From contig JAKSUE010000044.1 of NCBI GenBank assembly GCA_024409165.1, positions 1 through 8,718 on the forward strand: DNA of 8,718 nt, in the 5' to 3' direction. Origin of the DNA: an archaeon. Its GTDB lineage: Archaea > Methanobacteriota > Methanobacteria > Methanobacteriales > Methanobacteriaceae. The notes beneath the pieces were generated by a model. That model was not told the DNA's origin. It did no database searches and worked only from the letters and a program-made list of their open reading frames with translations. The position numbers were made by a program, and so were the translations under genes. Below, piece after piece: positions 5,305 to 8,718 of the stretch. The stretch's first letter is position 1, and every line of letters starts with the position of its first letter.

Positions 5305-5545
5305 CACTATCCCTGTAGCTATTGGGTTAGCTACAGGGAACTAAGTCTCGTATAGGTTTGATGATTCCTATACGAGCATTTAAGTCTTCTGCTTGCCGGT
5401 GGAAGCTGGAGGATCTAGGTGTCCTTCAAGTAAAGGGATAACAGTCTTTACGCAATTGACCATCAATCTGTATATCATCCGTGTGTCTATACATGTATCA
5501 TAGAATAAACCGGTAAGGGTTGAAATAATACTTACCATACCAAAT
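5305..5545 (+). ncRNA. Structured RNA R2: string of hairpins with a closing helix, about 240 nt
   Basis: This intergenic stretch holds at least six stems. There is a perfect 11-bp hairpin (5311-5321 with 5328-5338) and a perfect 10-bp hairpin CTCGTATAGG/CCTATACGAG (5347-5356 with 5367-5376). GCTT/AAGC with an outer CTTC/GGAG stem follows around 5386-5411. Others are GTAAAG/CTTTAC (5430-5435 with 5446-5451), TCTAT/ATAGA (5486-5490 with 5500-5504) and GGTAAG/CTTACC (5512-5517 with 5531-5536). TTGCCGGT (5393-5400) can pair with ACCGGTAA (5509-5516), including one G·T, as a long-range alternative to the last hairpin, so two folds compete just before the 227-aa gene. This may be an independent ncRNA or a switching leader. 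No family is assigned. Confidence 0.6.
5311..5338 (+). repeat. TTGRRT-loop hairpin, copy 1 (after the membrane protein gene)
   Basis: A perfect 11-bp stem is closed by A-T and capped by loop TTGGGT, starting 7 nt after the TAG stop; AACTAAG follows. The same loop pattern and a downstream ACTAA recur at 7231-7252 and 8295-8324 with unrelated stem sequences. There is no U tract, so it is not a standard intrinsic terminator; RNA processing, stabilisation or protein binding is possible. Confidence 0.55.
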
Positions 5546-5554
5546 TAATGACTT

Positions 5555-6238
5555 ATGAGGAATAACTCGATGTCGGCTGTGAGTGTATTAACTTCTGGAT
5601 TAACCTCTAGAGAAGTGGACAACCTAATTAGAGAGAATCGTTTGATTCTTGACGAGGGGGATATGATAGTGGTTCCTGAGGGATCACTACTGTTCCAACA
5701 ACTCGTCTTGAATTCAGATGGTACTCCTAAACTGACCAAAGATGGAGAGCAGATAAGAGCGCTATCTGTAGTAGCTCTTATCTACAGAGATCTTCCTAAA
5801 GTTTGGACAGTAGGTAGATTGTCTTTATCTTTTCTGTGCGGTGAGGATTTGTATGTAGAGGATACTTGCCCATTACTTCCTACTAAGGATGGTAAGAACA
5901 AGTATGCCGCCACGTACAAACTTACCAAAGTGGACACAAGGGATTATACTCTTCCTGTAAAGGAGGACGATTGTACTTTTACAGTACAACTTACTCTTAA
6001 AGCAGGAGAGTTGAAGGAAGGATTCTTATCTCCTAGTTTTGCGGAACTATGGGAAGAAGATAAAGCCACCCATGTGTGGAGGAACGTTGAGAAAGTTAAT
6101 AAACTAGAAGAGGTGCCTTTACGTAAAGGGCGTAGGAGAGTCTTGATGATTGAGCGTAATCCGCTTAAACTAGAGACTGGACAAAAGCGCTTGCATACAA
6201 GTGCACAAGAACGTTTGAAAGCGTATGGGTATCTTTAA
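5555..6238 (+). CDS. Hypothetical protein, 227 aa, probable paralogue of the 221-aa protein downstream
   Basis: Two starts are possible. ATG 5555 gives 227 aa, beginning MRNNSMSAVS. ATG 5570 gives 222 aa and has GAGGAAT upstream, the only SD-like sequence near a start in this block. The stop is TAA then TAG (6236-6241). The protein is mixed strand/helix and soluble. Near the N-terminus GLT (15-17) and EGDMIVVPE (34-42) match, without gaps, GLT and QGKYLILPQ in the 221-aa protein; GFLSPSF (156-162) matches GFSPSY there at the same residue number. The C-terminus is basic (RKGRRRV near 190-196), suggesting nucleic-acid contact. A strong terminator follows directly. It is expressed from its own unit after R2. 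The function is not recognised. Confidence 0.8.
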   Translation: MRNNSMSAVSVLTSGLTSREVDNLIRENRLILDEGDMIVVPEGSLLFQQLVLNSDGTPKLTKDGEQIRALSVVALIYRDLPKVWTVGRLSLSFLCGEDLYVEDTCPLLPTKDGKNKYAATYKLTKVDTRDYTLPVKEDDCTFTVQLTLKAGELKEGFLSPSFAELWEEDKATHVWRNVEKVNKLEEVPLRKGRRRVLMIERNPLKLETGQKRLHTSAQERLKAYGYL

Positions 6239-6254
6239 TAGGTAACTCGAAGAG

Positions 6255-6288
6255 TAATCCAGGGTTTTATCCCTGGATTATTTTTTTT
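6255..6288 (+). terminator. Intrinsic terminator after the 227-aa gene
   Basis: TAATCCAGGG (6255-6264) and CCCTGGATTA (6271-6280) form a perfect 10-bp stem around TTTTAT, followed by eight T residues (6281-6288). It begins 16 nt after the stop codon. This is a textbook factor-independent terminator for the rightward transcript and implies a new promoter before 6404. Confidence 0.93.
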
Positions 6289-6403
6289 ATAGCGACTCAA
6301 CATGAACTAATATTTGTCATACGGAGAAGAATTGACAAAATTCTTCTTATTATTTTTTTCGTGTAAGCGAATTATTTTTTTATTAACTTAAATTTATAAA
6401 TTT
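6289..6403 (+). promoter_or_regulatory. Leader of the 221-aa gene with a second terminator-like hairpin and a competing pairing
   Basis: AGAAGAAT (6325-6332) and ATTCTTCT (6340-6347) form a perfect stem, followed by TATTATTTTTTTC, a second terminator-like signal. Its seven-base loop TGACAAA (6333-6339) is the exact complement of TTTGTCA (6313-6319) just upstream, so the upstream strand can kiss the loop or replace the stem. Downstream, ATTTTTTTATTAAC (6374-6387) repeats a 14-nt string of the divergence zone. The start codon follows AAATTTATAAATTT. TAATATTTG (6308-6316) is near but not equal to the Bacteroidota -7 box TAnnTTTG. An attenuated leader with its own promoter is inferred. Confidence 0.5.
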
Positions 6404-7069
6404 ATGAAAGATTCTAGTGCTTTTGAAGCCAATTTGGTTGCTTCAAAAAACGATGGTTTGACTGATAGTCAAGCAAGTCGTTTCGAGAGAGTAAGAAACA
6501 GTGAGTATGAGCAAGGTAAGTATTTGATCTTGCCTCAGCGAAATTACAACGTGAACACTAAGTTTGGTGAGGATACATTTGTATCACCGCGTCATACTAT
6601 AGTAAAGATCGATGGTAAGAAAGCTTCTTATTGTAGATCTTGGAAGTGCAGCAATTATGATGCACAGATGACGTGTACAGAGACACAGGGTATTCCTAAG
6701 GTAGAGGCTCAGCGTAATGCTGATGGTCTATTAAGATTGCCTACAGGAACAGGTGCTGTATTAGCTTGTAGAGACTTTATTCCTAAAGTTGTTGAAAAGG
6801 ATGAAGATGGATTAAAGAGACTTGCTATTAAAGCTCCTATATTAATCAATTATGTAGGTGTGCAGAAAGGATTCTCTCCGTCTTATGTAAAGAACTCAGA
6901 TGGAAAGTATGAGGTAGAACTTAATGATGCAAATGAAATTAAGTGGCAATCTACTTCTATTCCTGAGTTTACAGTATTGAAAGACGAGGTAGCTCCTGAG
7001 TTGATAGAGGCAGCTAAGGAAGTTATTTCTAAGGATTCACAACTTAATGGACTCACTAAGCTCATTTAA
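6404..7069 (+). CDS. Hypothetical protein, 221 aa, probable paralogue of the 227-aa protein
   Basis: It starts at ATG 6404 after an A/T-only leader and ends at TAA (7067-7069). The protein begins MKDSSAFEANLVASKNDGLT. After a helix near 20-36 comes a strand-rich centre with QGKYLILPQ (37-45), a cysteine cluster (Cys77, Cys82, Cys91 and Cys122) and GFSPSY (156-161). The cysteine spacing does not match a zinc ribbon that I know. GLT, the G-x5-P spacing and GFSPS align with the 227-aa protein at near-identical residue numbers. Having its own leader between two terminator-like hairpins suggests abundant or tightly controlled expression. A nucleic-acid-binding or early regulatory role is possible but unproven. 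Its last 23 nt overlap the next gene. Confidence 0.8.
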   Translation: MKDSSAFEANLVASKNDGLTDSQASRFERVRNSEYEQGKYLILPQRNYNVNTKFGEDTFVSPRHTIVKIDGKKASYCRSWKCSNYDAQMTCTETQGIPKVEAQRNADGLLRLPTGTGAVLACRDFIPKVVEKDEDGLKRLAIKAPILINYVGVQKGFSPSYVKNSDGKYEVELNDANEIKWQSTSIPEFTVLKDEVAPELIEAAKEVISKDSQLNGLTKLI

Positions 7070-7232
7070 ATGTATACTTGATGGTGCGTATCTAAATCTT
7101 CTTGATGGTCAAAGATTTAGATATGCTACCATTAAGAATCAAGAACCACCTCCTTTAAATAAACCGATTTACGGTTTGTTTGAAAAGTGTGGTAATAACA
7201 GTTTTATTTTAATAAGCTGGGTTCTAGAGTAG
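7047..7232 (+). CDS. Hypothetical protein, 61 aa
   Basis: ATG 7047 lies inside the last 23 nt of the 221-aa gene, and the frame ends at tandem TAG TAG (7230-7235). It begins MDSLSSFKCILDGAYLNLLD and contains GQRFRYATIKN, a Pro-rich PPPLNKP turn and a hydrophobic final strand (SFILISWVLE); this suggests a small beta barrel, by eye only. If TAG were decoded, five residues (QQLLD) would be added before TAA at 7245-7247. The doubled TAG reads as a deliberate stop. A TTGRRT-loop hairpin starts at the second TAG. Confidence 0.6.
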   Translation: MDSLSSFKCILDGAYLNLLDGQRFRYATIKNQEPPPLNKPIYGLFEKCGNNSFILISWVLE

Positions 7233-7252
7233 TAGTTATTGGATTAACTGCT
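7231..7252 (+). repeat. TTGRRT-loop hairpin, copy 2 (at the end of the 61-aa gene)
   Basis: AGTAGTTA (7231-7238) pairs with TAACTGCT (7245-7252) over 8 bp with one T·G, around loop TTGGAT; CACTAATTT follows after three bases. The loop and the downstream ACTAA match copies at 5311-5338 and 8295-8324. It overlaps the tandem stop codons, so it marks the 3' end of this message rather than coding sequence. Confidence 0.5.
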
Positions 7253-7275
7253 ATTCACTAATTTAAAAAAAGAAT

Positions 7276-7566
7276 ATGTTATACACAAAAAATTTAGTAA
7301 GAAAAAAAGCAGATAAATCTTTTTATGTTTTTGCTAATCTAAAGAAAGAACTTTTTCAAAGAGAAGTTACAGCTAAAGCTTATAATATTCATGAAGAAAA
7401 AGATTCTTTTAGAATAGAAGGTTTATTAGAATGTACATTATCCGCTAACGAGGATTCTAAGTATTTATGCATGATCCCAAAAAATACCCTATATTATGAG
7501 GGAATTGATGATAAAGGAAATGACGCTGTAGCGACAGCGTGCTTACTGTTCTGTTTTAAGTGTTAG
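7276..7566 (+). CDS. Hypothetical protein, 96 aa
   Basis: The start is ATG 7276 after AATTTAAAAAAAGAAT; the stop is TAG directly followed by TGA (7564-7569), so it ends here whichever code is used. The protein begins MLYTKNLVRKKADKSFYVFA and reads as a compact mixed fold with several strands (FRIEGLLECTLS, YLCMIPKNTLYYEG). The last 15 residues (about 83-96, with four cysteines or Phe-Cys pairs) look unlike the rest. They are encoded by a perfect GC hairpin ACGCTGT-AGCG-ACAGCGT (7523-7540), so the end of the gene may double as the 5' part of R3 or may have drifted by frameshift. A/T-rich codon use returns here. Function unknown. Confidence 0.65.
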   Translation: MLYTKNLVRKKADKSFYVFANLKKELFQREVTAKAYNIHEEKDSFRIEGLLECTLSANEDSKYLCMIPKNTLYYEGIDDKGNDAVATACLLFCFKC

Positions 7567-7569
7567 TGA

Positions 7570-7601
7570 TCCTACATGCGATGGCATCAATTGTAGGAAC
7601 T
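7570..7601 (+). repeat. Hairpin module A of the R3 duplicated pair
   Basis: This 32-nt unit matches module B (7883-7914) at 26 of 32 positions with no gaps. It has a 7-bp stem (7570-7576 with 7592-7598), a conserved loop with TGCGA, GG and ATCAA, and a conserved AACT exit. Four of the six differences are two compensatory pairs in the stem. Confidence 0.75.
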
Positions 7602-7882
7602 GAGTTTATTTATTAGCTAGTGTGCTTGCGTGCTTTCTAGTTTATAAACTTCTAATTTTACATTTTATTTATTTCTTTCTTCAAGAGTAAAGTTAGTATA
7701 ACGAAAGAGATGGTTTGTAGTGCTTTCCAGGGATAAGCATAGCTCTAAGTGGAGTTGGGGTGATGATAGTTTCTAGTTATAAGCAGTGTGTAACTAGCTA
7801 TGCGTTTGAGTCAGCGCTGTACTCCACAAACTAGTAATGTAATAGGTAGGCTCCCTATTATACTGTGATATTACTAGTACCT

Positions 7883-7914
7883 TCCTATCTGCGACGGTAT
7901 CAATGATAGGAACT
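7883..7914 (+). repeat. Hairpin module B of the R3 duplicated pair
   Basis: This is the second copy of the 32-nt unit. Compared with module A, C7575-G7593 becomes T7888-A7906 and A7576-T7592 becomes C7889-G7905, so pairing is kept while the sequence changes. Loop changes are T to C and C to T around a constant GG. It is followed by AACTAATATT, which also occurs at 6305-6314. Confidence 0.75.
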
Positions 7915-8198
7915 AATATTGAAGTTAAGGATAGCACAGCTTCAATTGTTTAAAATGCCTAGTAAACTAGGAGCTATCTAGCATAAGCACAATAAGAGAG
8001 TTGGACGGTGCGTTGCGAATATGAATCCGCCTTTAAAAGGGTACTCTCGCTTCTTATCAATTGGTAGTGGCAATAAGAAGTCAATTTAGGAACTACATTC
8101 CTTCACGAGATAAATAGTTAATCTGCAGTAACATTATTTATCTCAGCCGTTGAAAGGTAAACGGTTTTATTTAAAGTAGCCTTAAAATAAAAACAAAC

Positions 8199-8240
8199 AT
8201 AGGACTCGAGTTGTGAGTATCCAGATATCTCACCTTTTTT
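8199..8240 (+). terminator. Intrinsic terminator at the 3' side of R3
   Basis: GTGAG (8213-8217) pairs with CTCAC (8229-8233), with inner TAT/ATA pairs, and CTTTTTTT follows at 8234-8240. ATAGGA (8199-8204) can pair with TCCTAT (8249-8254) and enclose it. This is a good candidate for the 3' end of the R3 transcript. Confidence 0.7.
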
Positions 8241-8294
8241 TGACTTGCTCCTATTGCGCTGATGAACGTTGCTGGTTTTGTGTCGGAGGCTTTC

Positions 8295-8324
8295 GGTTAT
8301 GGGTTATTGAGTTAACCCATAATC
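8295..8324 (+). repeat. TTGRRT-loop hairpin, copy 3 (between R3 and the 93-aa gene)
   Basis: GGTTATGGGTTA (8295-8306) pairs with TAACCCATAATC (8313-8324), 12 bp with one G·T, around loop TTGAGT; ACTAAAAAG follows immediately. It is the third member of the loop family also seen at 5311-5338 and 7231-7252. A further stem AAAGAAA/TTTCTTT (8330-8336 with 8343-8349) follows, leading to the A-rich leader of the next gene. Confidence 0.55.
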
Positions 8325-8396
8325 ACTAAAAAGAAATGAACCTTTCTTTACTTAATAGCACTTTAAACTTCAAGAAATCGCTTTAAAATAATAAAT

Positions 8397-8678
8397 ATGC
8401 GTAGAGAAATTTATGATTGGACATACAGAATCGCATGTGAACCATTTTATATTGGATTTTGGTTTCATGATTATTTTGATCGTTCAGAACTTAAAGTAAA
8501 ACAAGCTTTAATAGCTTTACTTAAAAAATATAATGCAAATTGGGAAACTAAAATAAGTCCAGTATTTAAAAATGAGGAGACGCTGAATTTGTTTTTTGAT
8601 GAATTAATAAAGAATTTTGATTTAATTGATAATCATCATTTTGTATGTAAAAGCGAATTAAATCCTGGAATATTCTAA
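8397..8678 (+). CDS. Hypothetical protein, 93 aa
   Basis: It starts at ATG 8397 after AAAATAATAAAT and stops at TAA (8676-8678). The protein begins MRREIYDWTYRIACEPFYIG and is rich in aromatic residues (Trp, Tyr, Phe, His) in the first 30 positions. A basic helical middle (KVKQALIALLKKYN) and a C-terminal half with FFDELIKNFDLIDNHHF follow. It has no clear membrane segment and no known motif; the length fits a complete small protein. It is A/T-rich again, like the leftward genes, unlike those at 4331-7232. The next start is 5 nt after its stop. Confidence 0.7.
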   Translation: MRREIYDWTYRIACEPFYIGFWFHDYFDRSELKVKQALIALLKKYNANWETKISPVFKNEETLNLFFDELIKNFDLIDNHHFVCKSELNPGIF

Positions 8679-8683
8679 TTATC

Positions 8684-8718
8684 ATGAATGAAAATTTAAT
8701 TTTATTTGGGAAAAAATA
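8684..8718 (+). CDS. Start of a further gene, cut by the right edge
   Basis: ATG 8684 follows the previous stop by 5 nt and stays open for 11 codons (MNENLILFGKK) to the window end. The spacing matches the operon style of this block. Too little is visible to say more. Confidence 0.4.
   Translation, partial: MNENLILFGKK

Larger units (their letters stand above)
7567..8198 (+). ncRNA. Structured RNA R3: very large, ornate noncoding RNA, at least 600 nt
   Basis: No frame on the plus strand stays open here even if TAG is sense. The region is packed with stems. Main ones are 7571-7576/7592-7597, 7773-7779/7791-7797, GTGGAGT/ACTCCAC 7749-7755/7821-7827, ACTAGTAAT/ATTACTAGT 7830-7838/7870-7878 enclosing 7841-7846/7854-7859, and 7884-7889/7905-7910. 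Further ones are ATTGAAG/CTTCAAT 7918-7924/7940-7946, CCTAG-TAAA-CTAGG 7958-7971, GAGAGT/ACTCTC 7996-8001/8043-8048, 8050-8057/8073-8080, a 10-bp stem 8107-8116/8135-8144 and AGCCGTT/AACGGTT 8145-8151/8160-8166. GATAGC (7930-7935), in a hairpin loop, pairs with GCTATC (7973-7978), a pseudoknot. G·T pairs favour the plus strand. Size and position suggest the class of large phage RNAs that includes GOLLD and ROOL; I cannot confirm either. Confidence 0.75.

Noticed and set aside
5080..5361. Read-through of the TAG at 5302 to give a longer membrane protein
   Set aside because: The 19-residue extension would run through a perfect 11-bp hairpin and has no protein-like character, so TAG is taken as stop here.
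5361..5441. 26-codon ORF starting in the loop of an R2 hairpin
   Set aside because: It lies across several stems of R2, has no A-rich leader, and is short enough to be chance.
5545..5739. Minus-strand frame opposite the start of the 227-aa gene
   Set aside because: Antisense to a clear gene; Ser/Pro-rich composition typical of a shadow frame.
6883..7065. Minus-strand frame opposite the end of the 221-aa gene
   Set aside because: Antisense shadow with Ser/Ala-rich low complexity.
7576..7647. A 23-codon frame in R3 if TAG is read as Gln
   Set aside because: It runs through hairpin module A, has no leader, and is short; the region is better explained as RNA.
7567..8396. A CRISPR array, suggested by the recurring AGGAACT strings
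   Set aside because: Only two full copies exist, 313 nt apart, with compensatory differences; there are no regular spacers.

Overview
The window looks like part of a large, AT-rich, tailed-phage genome that infects a Bacteroidota host. A crAss-like phage (Crassvirales) is the best fit, and a Lak-type jumbo phage is the main alternative. The grounds are: an amber-suppressor tRNA next to a gene with in-frame TAG codons; a group I intron; a helicase of the phage replication type; divergent blocks of small tightly packed genes; and A/T-rich leaders without Shine-Dalgarno sequences. No structural gene is present, so the family is an inference.

Left block (1-3620, all minus strand, very AT-rich; 13 of 60 bases are G/C in 2221-2280). 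Transcription runs leftward from a 584-aa SF2-type helicase (3620-1866). It continues through a 46-aa protein, a 55-aa protein readable only if TAG is sense, a 189-aa acidic protein, a tRNA interrupted by a group I intron, a 119-aa protein, a 34-aa membrane peptide and a truncated gene at the edge. Spacing is tight (4, 11 and 14 nt overlaps; 1, 7 and 16 nt gaps). The one larger gap is 89 nt.

Divergence zone (3621-4330). It comprises about 340 nt of A/T-rich spacer with a two-way terminator-like hairpin and a C8 run, followed by a G/C-richer region that folds into an elaborate RNA (R1) with two 10-bp long-range helices.

Right block (4331-8718, all plus strand). Four small genes lead to a two-helix membrane protein. 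Next come structured RNA R2, a 227-aa protein with a textbook terminator, a leader with a second terminator-like hairpin, and a 221-aa probable paralogue of the 227-aa protein. After these lie a 61-aa and a 96-aa protein, a very large structured RNA region R3 (about 650 nt plus a terminator), a 93-aa protein and a truncated gene. Genes from 4331 to 7232 are clearly richer in G/C (23 of 60 in 5581-5640) than the left block.

The main discovery candidate is a splicing-gated genetic code. The tRNA has anticodon CUA only after a 237-nt group I intron, sitting between anticodon bases 35 and 36, is removed. In the same operon lies a 55-codon ORF with four in-frame TAGs. None of the six complete leftward ORFs ends in TAG, whereas up to four of ten rightward ORFs do. 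This fits a switch in which rightward genes are read with TAG as stop and some leftward genes need suppression. Further candidates are the three structured RNAs, one carrying a two-copy hairpin module with compensatory base changes, and a hairpin family that shares a TTGRRT loop and a downstream ACTAA.
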